Notes: generated by a model from the sequence alone, not told the origin. Numbered from the stretch's first letter, positions 10,048-22,878 are shown. The stretch: DNA of 64,000 nt from Flaccisagitta enflata (GCA_965153355.1 OZ231127.1:10850001-10914000); one strand, 5' to 3'. Numbers and translations are program-made.

Positions 10048-12336
10048 TCAGATGTACTTACTGGTAATTTCAGTCTTCTTCTTGGCGCTTCTCGTCTGTG
10101 TTACTTTCCGCGATCTCAGTTTTCTGCTTCGTCTTTTGTTCTTCTTCCTCTTTTTCTTCTTTTTGTCCCCTTTGTTTTTCTTATTGTTCTTTTGCCTATT
10201 GTCATTTTTATCGGCGTCGGCGCTACGTGGAAGTGCGATTGCGTTAGCGAAAAAGTCGCCGGTTTTCATGGCGTCAACAGATTTGACGCCCGTCTTGACG
10301 GTGGAAATATCGACATTCAACAATAGGCCAGCATTAACGGCTGCCAAACGTTGCTCTTCCACGTCATCTTCTTCTTCTTCCTCCTCTTCTTCCACATCGT
10401 CTTCTTCTTCCGCATAGTCTTCTTCCAAATAGTCTTCTTCTTCCGCTTCTTCTACATCATCTTCACCCACTTCCTCTGCCTCTTGTTTTTCTTCCAAGTC
10501 GGGTGTTGTGGTGGCGATAGTTGTGACGTTAATGGACAGAGTGGAAGTAGGGGCGCCGTCGTCGACGGTGTCGTTTGCGATGACGTCAACATCGACGTCG
10601 GCTATGTCGTCAGTGGCGCTAATAGCGTTAGTGCCGGTCACGTTTGTAGACACCATCTCGTTGAGCACGGACGTATTCCATTCTAAATCGTCATTTTCCG
10701 CGTCGGTTAGTCGGTCGTTGGCTCCTCCAAGAATTGATTTTGCAACGCCTCTGGAGGCATCATCCGGTAACGATGATTTATTATTGTTTGTAGACGACGA
10801 CGACGACAATGACGAAGACGACGACGAGGTATTTGAGATAACGACGTCAGCGAAGGATTCGCTTTGGTTTTCCCTCGAGTATTGAGGGTAATTTTCACTG
10901 GCAACTGACAGTTTGTTCGCATTTGAACTTAGGATGGAAGCGAGGGATGGAGTGGTAGATAGAGACGGGGTGGTAGATAGAGACGGGGTGGTAAATAGAG
11001 ACGGGGTGGTAGATAGAGACGGGGTGGCAGATACAGAAGGGCTGGAAATGAGAGACGAAGTGGAAACGAGTGAAGGAGTGGTGGTGATGGTGGTTGCTGT
11101 CGTCGTTAGGGATGAGGCATTAGTATTGGACATGTCATGGAAATGTTGAAAATCGTTTTTCAATTTTATCTGGACTTCGCCATTTGAGCTATCAGAGGTC
11201 GTATTCAAGACCTCATCGTCGTCGTCGCTGCTGCCATTGTCACTTCCAGTGATGGTGTAGTCGGTGAGGTAGTTTTCGTTGTTCTGCCCAGGAAAAATCG
11301 TCGTCTGTGTCTCTCGCGCGTATGATGAATCATTCTTTCCCATCGCGATATTCGTTTGATTATTCATGACCACGTTTTCGTCTGAGATGGAAATTGTCAA
11401 TGATTCATTAGAACTGGGATATCTGTTATTCCCACTCGCTGAAGAAGTAGAATCGGCGGAGTTTTTGACGTCGAGAGACGTAATCTGGCCGACATCATTG
11501 ACACTACTGACGTTAACGGTGGTGCTATGGTCTTTCATAATTGTGGCGGAGGTGAACGAAGTAGATTCGACCTGATCGTTGGTATTGGCATTACTCGCGT
11601 CAAATGTGGCGTTATGGTTGACGTCACTGACGTTATTGGCATCTGATGTGATGCGAATAACGTCGAGCTGGTCGTAGATGACGTCATTTTTCGGAAAAGC
11701 GGATGCATAACTGGAGTAAAAGCCGATGGAGTAAAAGCCGATGAACAGCAAAAACGAAACGTCGAACCTAAAAAAAGTGCAAACAATAATTACCATTCAT
11801 TACTATTAACGCGGATTCGGGCGGCTGGCGTGCATGGGCTTGAGATAGACGCGAGCTTTGTGGAGATGGAAAAGTCATGACAGATAGATATGGAGATAGA
11901 CAGACAGGAAGACGTGGAGATGGGCAGACAGAGGTGATATATGTAGATGGGAAGGCGGGCGGGAAGAAGGGCAGGAAGATGGCCAGATATGTAGGCGTGA
12001 TAATGACAAAGACAGGATAGACAGGAGGAGACATAAGAACGAGACCGATTTAAGGCTTCGCATAAGGCAGAACAGTGTATTTCGCAAAACCTTTTTAGTC
12101 GCGGACACGCGACTCTACACCTTGCCGTGTCGGTCGGTCGGTCGGTAGGTCGCTATGTCCGTCCGTCACATTTCTAAATTCCGAGTGCTTTTCGCATTAC
12201 TGCTCCTGCCCAAATATCCGCGACTGGATCGCCGTGTATCCGGCCTTGTTGTGGGGAGAAAGTCTTTAATCAAATTTGACCTCATTTAGATTCTACGACA
12301 TAAAAATTCTTACCTTGATAACTGTTGGAAAGCCAT
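10048..12336 (-). CDS. Secreted Ser/Thr/Asn-rich, acidic, Lys-tailed protein (copy 2)
   Basis: Mirror copy of the gene at 802-3109, with exons 12336-12314 and 11767-10048 giving about 580 residues. The splice sites and start are conserved. Differences from copy 1 are small in-frame length changes: a 15-bp tandem duplication just after the signal core (near 11720-11750, giving FYSIGFYSS), loss of one ILSS unit, and losses in the Lys-rich tail. The reading frame is intact in both copies, which suggests that both are functional or were very recently homogenised. No known domain is visible. The intron carries the mirrored hairpin element at 12092-12250. Confidence 0.77.
12092..12250 (-). mobile_element. 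Hairpin-ended short element, AGTCGCG type (mirror copy)
   Basis: Mirror of 888-1046 within the intron of gene copy 2. The hairpin arms are at 12097-12103 and 12108-12114. It was evidently present before the arms were last homogenised. Confidence 0.85.
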
Positions 12337-13055
12337 GTTGAAAAGAAATGGAGAATGGCAACCGAGCGGGAAAGGCAGGGAAATTCGTGTCGTGAATTAG
12401 ATAAAAACCGCCGTAGCAAGAATGTAATGAGAGTAATTTACAAGTTTAATGAATTTCTTCTTCACGATTTTTTTTTATATTTGTGTTCTCAGCTGTGAAT
12501 GTGGCCTCAGCCCCGAATAAAACTTTCCAATTGGCAACTAATTATTGTTGCGAGAACGTCATAAGAATGGATGATACATTTGATTCCTTGGCGAGATGAA
12601 GAACTAAGTTTATTTTTTTCTTCTTCTTCTTTTTCGCAGTGGGGAGAATGTCGGTGGATTTTGGCCATAGAGAGTAGAGCAAAAGTAAGCTGTTATTAAC
12701 AATTGCTGTTCAAGTTTCTGTCATTCCTTTAAAAAAAAAAGTGTGATTTTTTGGCGTTTTCATAAATTCCAGTTCAACGACGAAGGTGAGAAAAAGCAAA
12801 GGACGAAAAAACAATTAGGAGGACGAAAAATGGGGCAGAAACTCGAGCGAGGTTAAAAGTGAGATAGAAAATGGAGAGGTCACCGAGACGGCTCCTAATG
12901 ATGGTTAATGAAGGAGAGTGACCGAGAGAGAGAAAGAGACAGCGTGTGGCGACAATAAAAAAGTGGTGAGTCTTGTTCGCCCATGACCCCGGACAAGGTA
13001 AGTTGGAGACCAAAACAAAAAATAGAGTAGGGAAGAGGATGAGACTGGATTTGGT

Positions 13056-13077
13056 GATTGAGAGAGAGTGAGAGATT

Positions 13078-13129
<52 letters not shown>

Positions 13130-13130
13130 G

Positions 13131-13177
<47 letters not shown>

Positions 13178-13270
13178 AGAAGATTGAGAGATTGAGAAAA
13201 ATAGAGAGAGAGAGAGAGGAGAGAGAGGGAGAGAGAGAGAAGAGAGAGAGAGATTGAGAGATTGAGAAAA

Positions 13271-13345
<75 letters not shown>

Positions 13346-13376
13346 TTGAGGAGACATGTAAAAATAGGGTGAGGCA

Positions 13377-13456
<80 letters not shown>

Positions 13457-13845
13457 AGAGAGAGATTGATTGAGAGACATGTAAAAAATAGTAGGCTGGT
13501 TTATATTAAGATACACAAAGAAAGATAGACAGGTAGACGGACAGAGAGAAACCTAGATAAGAGGTAGAGAGGCAGCAGGAGAAACGATCGATTACATAGA
13601 GGCAGACAATGCATGTATAAGAAACTGAACCAAAGAGTAAGAAGCTAGTGTTTTTGTTTCCTCGTTTCCATGATATTTGCCCATAAGTGTGATAAAGCAT
13701 CACGACTTATGCCAAATCGCACGCCACTGAAAATATCTGAGTACTATGCATTGTTTATTAGCTAACCTAATTGTCTTTTTACGTTACCAATAAAGGCGGC
13801 TAATCGCCGTAGGAAAAAAGTCGTAAATACTGGAAGAAAAAGAGA

Positions 13846-13905
<60 letters not shown>

Positions 13906-14095
13906 AAAAAGAGAGAGAGAGTAAGAGAGAAGAAAGAGAGACTAGAGAGAGACAAGAGCGACAAGAGAAACGCAAGAGAGACAGAGAGAGAAACAGAGAG
14001 AAAGAAAGAAAGAGAGATAGAGAGAAGGCAGAGATGAGACAGAGACAAAGAGAGAGAGAGACAGAGACAGAGAGAAGGAGACAGAGAGAGAGGCA
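13056..14095. repeat. (GA)n array with GATTGAGA interruptions
   Basis: Near-continuous GA repeats at 13056-13465, with interspersed attgag and acatgtaaaaatag spacers, then again at 13840-14095. 13466-13840 is non-repetitive DNA with no supported gene. Confidence 0.9.
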
Positions 14096-14106
14096 TATAG
14101 CTCATG

Positions 14107-14108
<2 letters not shown>

Positions 14109-14153
<45 letters not shown>

Positions 14154-14200
14154 TACATACACACACACATATACATACATACACACACACACACACAGTC
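14109..14200. repeat. (AC)n microsatellite
   Basis: CA dinucleotide repeats with TACA interruptions. They produce spurious His-Thr and Cys-Val frames. Confidence 0.95.
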
Positions 14201-14570
14201 AGACAAACAGACAGACAGAGTATGAGCAAGCAGGGTAAAATGCAAGTGATTTGAATGCTTGTGTCATTTTGACTCTTTTTTCATGTTACATAGGGCCCAA
14301 AATTAGGATCAATAAGAAATATTGATCTTTAGGAAAAAAAGGAAAAATGCGAAAAAATAAATAAAGATTAAAAAAATCATAGCTCCAAAACTAATGATAC
14401 TTTGGAAGTGCACCTTGATACTCTGAAGAGAGAATAAACTCTTTTTAACTGGCTGTTAATTTCGTGTGTAGTGGCGATTCGATGGCATATCAGCACAGAA
14501 TAACCAGCGGAAAGGAAAATCCAATTCCGCCGTAGGTCTCAAAAAGCCGAAGGTATTCTTCGACTTTTTT
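14200..14570. other. AT-rich stretch without a gene
   Basis: I see no coding exon, RNA gene or repeat boundary that I can support here. Confidence 0.5.
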
Positions 14571-14760
14571 CCAAATCAACCTTTTCAACTCTATAACCCA
14601 CTATCTCCGTCGGTCGGTAATACTTTGATTTTTTTTTGCATCTATGGGCGTATTTCGCAGTTCTGCTCCTGCCCAAATGCTTGGTTAGCCTATTTTTCAC
14701 TGCCCCTGCCCACCTGCACGCGACTTCGGTAGCCATGTATAAGGTCTTGTTTTACTTATT
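14571..14760 (-). mobile_element. Degenerate hairpin-family element
   Basis: On the minus strand: AACAAGACCTTATACATGGC..., GAAGTCGCGTGCAGGTGGGC, GGAGCAGAAC and a GACCGACGGA core. The terminal hairpin region (near 14550-14575) is no longer recognisable as a perfect stem. Confidence 0.6.
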
Positions 14761-14817
14761 CCTGCTGGTCTCCACATCAACCCATCTCACCAGGTGTTCC
14801 AATCTAGGTTTTCGGTA

Positions 14818-15486
<669 letters not shown>

Positions 15487-15775
15487 CGACTAAAAAAAAA
15501 GCCGCTCCCTGTTTTGAGATGATGAATGAGAAAAAGAAATCATTTGAACATTTTTTTTGTTGAAGTGATTTTAGAGATTTTCAAATTTTCTTTCAGTCTA
15601 GACCAATCCCAGATCTGTATCTCAATCAGTTTACGAGCAAGAGCTTGTCAAAGTTATACTTTAATTTGTAAAAATGCTCATTTTTCAATGAGATTGCAAA
15701 CTGATAATGGCAATGTTTATACTCATTCTTATGCCATTTCTAAACAAATAAAGCTAGAATAACCTGATTGGAGTC
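15487..15775 (-). repeat. Dispersed AT-rich repeat, GCCGC-ended family
   Basis: Read in reverse it carries the family blocks AAACTGATTGAGATACAGATCTGGGATTGGTCTAGAC and TTAGAAATGGCATAAGAATGAGTA. The CGACTAAAAAAAAAGCCGC end is at 15487. Other copies are at 46750-47000, 47217-47617 and 61395-61740. Confidence 0.65.
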
Positions 15776-16261
15776 GATGAAATATCTTTTCAAGAGCTTT
15801 CTAACTGTCTAAGATTTAAATTGATTACTTTGAAATTCAATATTACAAATTTTGATGGCCTTGCATGCAATTGCACAATCGATCTGATACTGGTCATGTT
15901 ATTTTCCTAGCGTTAGTATTCGCAATCCTCAATACAATCAAAGGACCAAGCGGTTTGAAATTTCTAATTACTACAAAAATCGCTGATTATGTAACAATAA
16001 CACTATTTTCCATATGCAAATCAAGAGTTTCAAGACACATCCAAATCTATGAAAACAAAGGGCGCGAACAAAAGGATATGACAGGAAAAAGTGGTAAAAT
16101 AAGATCAGGGAACTAGGAAGGGGTGGATGGAGCGGGAGAAGGGAGAGGAGAGGAGGCCAAAAGGGGCGAGAAGAAGGTTTTCCACTTTACCAACTATTGT
16201 TAGATCTTCATATTGTGTTCACTTACGTGACGAATTGACAAATTGTTCAATTTGCCCTTTT

Positions 16262-16362
16262 AGATGCGGACGGGTGGGCTGGAGCGGAAAACAGATATGT
16301 GGCGTCCGACCAACCGACGGACCGACCGACGGCTAGTTCTAGAGTCGCGTGTCCGCGACTAC
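16262..16362 (+). mobile_element. Hairpin-ended element, 5'-truncated or hybrid
   Basis: Starts at AGATGCGGACGGGTGGGC and ends in AGTCGCG-TGTC-CGCGACT (16343-16360). Unlike most copies, the internal motif (AGATGCG) and the terminal hairpin (AGTCGCG) differ, so this copy may be a recombinant. Confidence 0.7.
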
Positions 16363-16530
16363 AGTGAAAATGCCAAGCTTACTTTGGCCTTTAGAAATAA
16401 TATCAACGACTTAGTAACACTTATTGGATGCTTAGTCCCACGCGGGTAATACAAGGATTTGTCTGCAAATCGAATTTACACACACTCGTATATTATATTT
16501 CAAAGCACCGTGGAAGGCCGGATATACGGC

Positions 16531-16910
16531 TTCCCCAGTACGCGTGTCAGGGTGCCAAAAACGGGCAAAACTGGCTTTCCCCGCTATCAACTTTTGCCTT
16601 TGCAGAAGTTCTGTCGAACAAGCTGTGGCGCGACATTCAATTAATTAATTTGATTGGGAACTATTGTTAGGGTCAGATTGAAGTTTGTGTTGAATTAACA
16701 TTGGAATCAATAATCTTTTTGTACAAATTTTGCCTCTGTCATAGATTTCTATAAAAACGTCATGGTCGCCCTAACGATGGTTCCCACCCGATTTGAAAGT
16801 CGAGCAACGGTTCATTTGAGACTATTTAAGAAAAGGAAACAGATGATGGCGGGGGAAAGCCAGTTTTGGCCGATTTCGGCACTCTGACATGCGTATTCCC
16901 CAGTCTTGCG
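16531..16910. repeat. Small foldback element
   Basis: Arms of about 75 bp (16531-16605 and 16835-16910) are reverse complements at roughly 80% by eye, sharing blocks such as CAAAACTGGCTTTCCCC. The spacer is about 230 bp. The left arm begins with GGCCGGATATACGGC, related to the hairpin family. Confidence 0.75.
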
Positions 16911-17049
16911 CGTGATCTAGATAAATAGAGTAACGCAAGGACATTTCTTCATCGCCGTGGGTGCTACCCACCAACCGACGGAGTGACTGATGGACAGACT
17001 GATCGACGAATTGAATACGCTTCTTATCTAACAATGAGGACATCGAAAA

Positions 17050-18480
17050 ATGTGAAAAAAATATAAATAAAAAATCTTAAGTTTGTGACAAAACTGAGAT
17101 GGTATTTTCTCCATTCCCTTCACTTTCCAAATGGAATCTCTTCAAAGCACCACAGAAACACAATGCAAATGGAGGTTGAATATCAATAGTTTATGGGAAT
17201 TCTTTTGCTCAAGAGGAAGAAAGGTTGAAACTTGAAACATGAATTGGATGACAAGTCACAATCATGCCATCTAGACAATTGCAAAAGTATCGTTTTAGTA
17301 TCATACAATGATGATTTCGATGATTGTGATTGAATGGTGGCAAAGTTGATGATATCATAAAAACCTAGACATTTGGAAGCCATGGTGATGTCTTAATCAT
17401 ATTAGTCATCCACGCCAAGCATCATTAAGAAAATACATGTTTTGTCATTTCAAATAGAATAACCCGATTGCTATCTCCCAAAGTTGATGCTTTTCAGTTT
17501 TCTAGATAACAATACAGTTATGGCGCAAAAATTTTGATACTTAAATCATAAATTTCAGTTTTATTCATGACGTCACAAACTTACAATGTCATAAAAAAAG
17601 ACTCGACATGCCTTACAACATCAAATGGAGTTAAACGTTTTAATAATTTTTTTTAAATGATCAATTGATGACATGTACTGTGAAACATTTGAGGATGTTC
17701 AAAACTTACAAGGACGAAGCGAGTCTTGACTTTGTTACAAGACTGAGGAGGACAAGGCTTGTCAAATACAACACTCATTTTGTCAATTGACTGTTAAAGT
17801 GGCAAAGAGGGTCTTTTGCAGAACGAGAAAAACAAAGTTAACATAGCCCTGAAATCAAGGATACAAATACTCAAGCTGTTAACCAACGAACTTAATGAGG
17901 ACTTAGTGGAAATGGAATTTGATCAAATTTGAAAACATGATTTGACTCAAACAATCCAGAGGACAAATTAATAGGTAGGAAGACTTTTTTTATTTGTCAA
18001 ATGATTTAAAGCGACATAAAGGAAAGACAAATAAAGCGAAGAAACGATTGCCTCGATTAATTTTTTTGACAGTTTCACCAAAAAAGTAGTGATCTTGTGA
18101 CCCCAGACGATCACTTGCTTGGGGATCACTTGCTTGATACGACAGGGGACTTTTCTTTATCACCAGCCACCCCATTTTAAAGTTTTCTTAACTGTCACGC
18201 TCGTCTTCAGAAGAATTTAAACGTCTCAAAGGAATCATAGTACCCAAATAGTCAGAACGACTTGAAAAAACTCTGGAACTGCAACAGGTTATGATAGGTA
18301 AGACAAAGGAACAATTTACAAACGTGGATTAGCAAAAGACAATTTTTCCAGAAGGTGGTGCTGCGAATTAACGGAGTGCCAGAATAAACGCGATATCCAA
18401 AGATCACTGAACAAATAGTTTAAAAAACGATTAGTGTAATGACGTAAGATTTAACCAAGATTCATCCGACCATATCTTAA
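17050..18480. other. AT-rich DNA without supported genes
   Basis: 1.4 kb of mixed AT-rich sequence with only short frames. I see no splice-consistent exon, no tandem repeat and no clear transposon ends. Confidence 0.5.
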
Positions 18481-18781
18481 TTCTTAGGCCTGGGGCTGTA
18501 GTGGTCAATCACTATGATCCTAAGCAGGTCTACACAAGGTCACGTAACTCGCGTCCGGTCGGCCGGTTGGTCAGATGGTCGGTCCGTCAATGGCATGTGT
18601 GTGTGTTTGCGTGCGTGTGCGTGTGAGAGTAGAATGGTAGGAGTGGAGGATTAAGCGCCCTGTCCATCCGTAACGATTTCACTTACTTAACAGAATCGAA
18701 GCATTGTTCAAGATAGAAATGAGGAGACCGCCCCGTATCAATTTCCGATCGACCGATTCCAGTAGCAAGTAGTGGAATCCG

Positions 18782-18971
18782 GCAATACCTATTGCGAAGA
18801 GAGAGAGAGGAGAGAGAGAAAGAGGAGAGAGAGAAAGAGAAAGAGAGAGAGAATACACATAACGGTACAATCAGTCAAACTGCGAACAATTTTTGGAAAT
18901 TTGTCTGGCTCCTTCAGTTTTTGCCTGGCTCTTTCCTCTCTGTCTGTCTGTCTGTCTGTCTGTCTTCTGTT

Positions 18972-19052
<81 letters not shown>
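18782..19052. repeat. GA tract, (CTGT)n and (CT)n microsatellites
   Basis: GA/GGAGAG repeats 18798-18852, CTGT units 18939-18966 and CT repeats 18974-19052. Confidence 0.95.
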
Positions 19053-19055
<3 letters not shown>

Positions 19056-19062
19056 AATTTAC

Positions 19063-19255
19063 AAAGCTGGGAGACTCCCATCATTCTAGCGGCCATGTTG
19101 AAGTACGTCATTATCAAGGATTGAATTGATGCTGCTGCTTTCGCCGCTGCCTCTGCGGCTGCCGCTCCATCGGTGGCGCCTGCTGTTGCGCCAGGATCAC
19201 TGACACTATTTGGTATCGTGGAACCATCAATGAAATTGACTGAAGAGGGAGACAT
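19063..19255 (-). CDS. Candidate exon, Ala-rich hypothetical protein
   Basis: On the minus strand an ATG at 19255 follows a possible acceptor (tctttag). It opens a non-repetitive frame, MSPSSVNFIDGSTIPNS..., through an Ala-rich stretch (AAAAEAAAKAAAS) to SIQSLIMTYFNMAARMMGV, with a donor-like GTAAAT at 19062. After that the frame runs into GA repeats. The varied composition argues for coding, but there is no recognised domain and no partner exon. Confidence 0.3.
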
Positions 19256-19289
19256 CAGCGCCTAAAGATAAGAAGAGAGCCAAATCCGA

Positions 19290-19373
19290 ATCATCGTCAT
19301 CATCATCATCATCCCCCTTGCCATCATCATGGTCATGTTTGTCATCATCATCATCACTATCATCATCATCGCT

Positions 19374-19441
<68 letters not shown>

Positions 19442-19605
19442 ATTCATCATCATCATCATCATCGTCCCCTTTGCCATCAGCATGTTCATCATCATCATCA
19501 TCATCATCATAATCATCATCATCATCATCATCACTAACATAATGACTATCATCATCATGATCATCATCATGATCATTATCATCATATTCATCATCACAGT
19601 CTTTA
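19290..19605. repeat. (CAT)n microsatellite
   Basis: Long, interrupted ATC/CAT repeat. Poly-Asp, poly-Ser, poly-Met and poly-Ile frames here are artefacts of the repeat. Confidence 0.95.
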
Positions 19606-19724
19606 TTGTCCATTTGAAATAACGTTCTCAAACATTTAAAATCGACATTGTTTCACCTCGGGGCAGATGACCTAAGCTTTCACATATGGGGAATTTTCTT
19701 TTCCTTCTTTGTCTGCCCCCCCCC

Positions 19725-19975
19725 CCCGTCTTTTTGGCTGAAATCCCAGCCTCGAGGCTCAAATTTCAGCCTTGAGGCTAAAACTCCAGCCTTGAGGCTC
19801 CAATTTCTGTCTCGAGGCTGAAATACCAGCCCGGAGACCGAAGTTTGGCCCTCGGGGCTCAAATCCCAGCCTCGAGGCTGAAATCCCAACCTCGAAGCTT
19901 AAATCCCAGCCTGGAAGCTCAAATCCCAGCCTGGAAGCTCAAATCCCAGCCTAGAAGCTCATATCCCAGCCGTGA
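19725..19975. repeat. About 20-bp minisatellite (CTGAAATCCCAGCCTCGAGG type)
   Basis: About twelve degenerate units of GGCTCAAATCCCAGCCTCGA. It resembles the internal arrays of the foldback elements, but no terminal arms are seen here. Confidence 0.8.
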
Positions 19976-20392
19976 GCGAACATTCACTTTTGCAACCATT
20001 TGTATTCATCATCATTCAGGGGTGTACAAAGTTGAGCGGCTTGTGATTTCTTCCCCCTCCATCCCTTGGTCTTTGATTTCCTCCCCCGCCCAGTTGAAAA
20101 ATTGTTTAATTTTCTTCCCCTTAGAGTTTAAATATAGGGATCGAATTCGTTATAAGGGCTTGTGTGGGGTAGCAAAGGGTGGGAGGGGTGGGGGGGGGGG
20201 TGGAAAATCATAAATACGCACCCACTCCCACCCCAAATTAATTACCCACCCTCCCATCATCAGTCACCCTACCTTCATTTTCCCACCTTCAAGAATCTCA
20301 GTAAATCACTGTACCCCTCGATCACTACCCTCAATCCCACCCCTACCCTCAATCCTCATCTCAATCCCTCTACCCAACAGTCCACCCCTCAT

Positions 20393-21235
20393 AATACAAA
20401 AATCATTTACATATTGCAGTCTCAATACTAGCTAAGTTCAAGGAGTTTCATAGTTCAAAAAACCCAAAGGTGGTGGTGGGGAGGTGGCAGTTCAAAAAAT
20501 TGACCTACCCCTCGGTCTACCCCTCTGACCTCGGTCTACCCCTGGTCTACCTAGGTCTACTGCCCTACAAACAACACACCCTAACCCTAAACCCAACACT
20601 ACCCCCTAACCCTAACGCATACTACCCTAGGTCTGCACCCTAGGTCACCCCAAACCCTAAACTAACTTTACCCCCTAACCTAAAATGCAATACTAGTTCT
20701 ACCCCTAGGTCTACCTCGATCCACCCCTCCTCGATCCACCCCTACCCCCTCAGTCCACCCTCTCCCTCAGTCACCCTGCCTCGATCCACCCCTACTTGTG
20801 CAAAATCTCATTTACATATTGCAGTCTCAATGCCTTTAAAAGTTCAAGGATTTCATAGTTCCAAAAACCCAAAAGGGTGGTGGTGGGGAGGTGGTGGTTC
20901 AAAGTGATGCCTCGGTCTAGGTCTGCCTAGGTCACTGCCCTAACCCTAGACCCAACACTACCTAACCTAAACACCAACCTACCCTAACCTAAAACGCAAC
21001 ACACCCTAGGTCTGCCCCAACCCTAAACCCCAGCACTACCACAACCACAGCCCAACTGCTAACTTCCGGCAATACTACCCTAGGTCTACTAGGTCCTCTA
21101 TCCACACCCGCAATCACCTACCCCTCGATCCACCCCTATAATACAAAAATCTCATTTACATATTGCAGTCAATACCTTTGAAAGTTCAAGGGATTTCATA
21201 ATTCAAAAAAACAAAAAGGTAGGTGGTGGGGGAGG
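20393..21235. repeat. Three about 95-bp direct repeats and CCCTAA-like tracts
   Basis: The block TTTACATATTGCAGTC...GTTCAAGG.TTTCATA.TTC...GGTGG recurs at about 20400-20485, 20803-20898 and 21143-21235. Degenerate CCCTAACCCTAAACCC tracts and ACCCCTCGATCC repeats lie between the copies. They resemble telomeric repeats in composition but are too irregular to be an interstitial telomere. Confidence 0.7.
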
Positions 21236-21600
21236 TAGGGGGTTTAGGGTTGAGAGTAGTGTTCAAGTTCAGGTGAAAGGCAGTGTTGGGTTAGGAATTG
21301 AGGCAATGTTGAAATTTAGGAGTCAGAATAGTATATTAAATTAAGGATCAGATAGTGTTGGGGACTAAGGTCAAGATGATATTGAAGGTTAGGGAGTAGT
21401 GTTGAGTTCGGAGTTAGAGATGATGTTGGGATAGGGTCCAGAGGCCAGTGTTAGAGTCAGAGTTAAAGTGTCAATTAGCTGAGGATTGGAGTCATCAGGG
21501 ATTGGGGGATAGGGAATGGAATTTAGGTTAGGGGTAGTGTTGGGTTAGGGTTAGGGGTAGTGTTGGGACCCCAGGTTAGGAGTAGGGAGTTGCGTTACAA
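21236..21600. repeat. Degenerate GTTAGG/GTGTTGGG tract
   Basis: A G-rich, irregular AGTGTTGGGTTAGGGTTAGG-like stretch. It is the opposite-strand composition of the C-rich tract at 20510-21130, in keeping with the palindrome. Confidence 0.6.
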
Positions 21601-22220
21601 AATCAACAATGCACCATCCACCACCCATTGGCCACCCCTACCCCCTTGACCTACCCTACCCCTCGAACCACCCCTACCCCTCGACCCGCCCCTACCAACC
21701 TCTCAATCCACTTCCCACCTGTCAATTTTATTTCCCACCCCTCGACCTACCCCTCGGTTAAATTCCCACCCGTCGCTACCCCTACATGATTCCATCCACC
21801 CGTCGGATTTTGCCCACCCGTCGCTACCCCTCGCTACCCCACACAAGCCCTTATAACGAATTTTAACTAAATATAGTATAAATATTGTCAGAATAGTGTA
21901 AGATAGTGATGTAGGATTCATGTACTATTTTTTGGAACTGTAAAAAGTGTAAAATCTTCTTAAATGTTGTTTCTTCTCCTTTTCCACATCTCCAAACCCT
22001 TTGATTTTATTCTCCCCCCACCGGGGAGGGGAATGCTCAACTTTACAAACACGTCTGTCATCATTATCATGATCATCATATCCCGATCAACTCCATCATC
22101 ATGCATCTTACCGTGATTCCAGTAATAGCCGTGGTGATGGTTAGGAACCATTGGCATATTGATAACCCGCGAGGAAATTTGCTGTGAAGATGCTCACTAT
22201 GGCTCAGGACTTGGCTCAAC

Positions 22221-22223
<3 letters not shown>

Positions 22224-22264
<41 letters not shown>
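22224..22264. repeat. (GA)n microsatellite
   Basis: Short GA tract. Confidence 0.95.
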
Positions 22265-22268
<4 letters not shown>

Positions 22269-22365
22269 AATTATAGATAGGCAGAAAGAGCCGTGTACAG
22301 AGAGTGGGACATATAGCGAAACTGATGCGATAGAGAACGACAGACAACAAGTGACATGAGGTCAC

Positions 22366-22546
22366 AATATCGTTGCAGACGGGTGGGGGCAGCCAAACCC
22401 CAGCCTGCTGGCCTTCTAACATACTACCCACACACATTCAATGACAACTGCAGCATTGTAAATGCGCGTTTCTTGCATTTTCAACTTGAGCGTGACGGAC
22501 GGACGGACCAAGCCTCTTTTAGAGTTGCGTGTCCGCAACTAAAAAC
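22366..22546 (+). mobile_element. Hairpin-ended element, AGTTGCG type
   Basis: Internal GTTGCAGACGGGTGG (near 22372) and terminal hairpin AGTTGCG-TGTC-CGCAACT (22523-22540) plus AAAAA, with a GACGGACGGACC core before the hairpin. The beginning differs from the AACAAGGCC type (it reads GTGACATGAGGTCACAATATC). Confidence 0.8.
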
Positions 22547-22878
22547 TTGAGACACATGGGGGCACTCGAGCAAACAAAAGATAGGTGGAAAAAGAATGCA
22601 TTTAACGCTGAAATATAAACCCTACTCGGTTTTTTGTTTCCAAGCTTTTAAAATCTCTCGACTCGACTGTGCGCCTATTTCATTTTACCTGGACTCGGAT
22701 GTGTATGTGCAATCTTTTTGTTTCCTCCTTTCTTTTATTAATTTCATTGTTACTTTAACTATCATTCGACTGACAAATGATTTTTGCACGTGCTTTATCC
22801 CCAATGTTAGCATTAAAGAATGCACGACACCTTGTCAGTTATGAATAGTGTAACAATATCCCTCACTATACCCAAACT

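Larger units (their letters stand above)
6945..13160. repeat. Right arm of the 13-kb imperfect palindrome
   Basis: Reverse-complement partner of 1-6750. The spacer of about 190 bp (6756-6944) contains CpG-rich unique sequence and an A/T run. The sum of paired coordinates drifts from about 13140 at the outside to about 13700 at the centre because arm lengths differ, mainly in the inner 4.4-6.0 kb region. The outer boundary falls in GA repeats around 13060-13160. Confidence 0.92.
20015..22055. repeat. 2-kb palindrome with 30-bp perfect core arms
   Basis: 20144-20173 and 21833-21862 are perfect reverse complements (AATTCGTTATAAGGGCTTGT...). Outside them GTACAAAGTTGAGC (near 20024) faces GCTCAACTTTACAAAC (near 22037), so the arms continue in diverged form. 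The interior is G/C-skewed low-complexity DNA. No transposase is present. Confidence 0.8.

Noticed and set aside
10048-10686. Leu/Phe-rich plus-strand frames opposite the secreted-protein gene
   Set aside because: Antisense shadows of the acidic and Lys-rich coding segments.
1-13160. Palindrome as pure assembly artefact
   Set aside because: Not excluded, but base differences, indels and strongly diverged inner arms argue against a simple mirrored contig.
19227-19631. Poly-Asp, poly-Ser, poly-Met and poly-Ile frames
   Set aside because: All arise from one (CAT)n tract read in different frames.
20510-21120. Interstitial telomere
   Set aside because: CCCTAA words are irregular and mixed with other C-rich words; no sustained perfect array.
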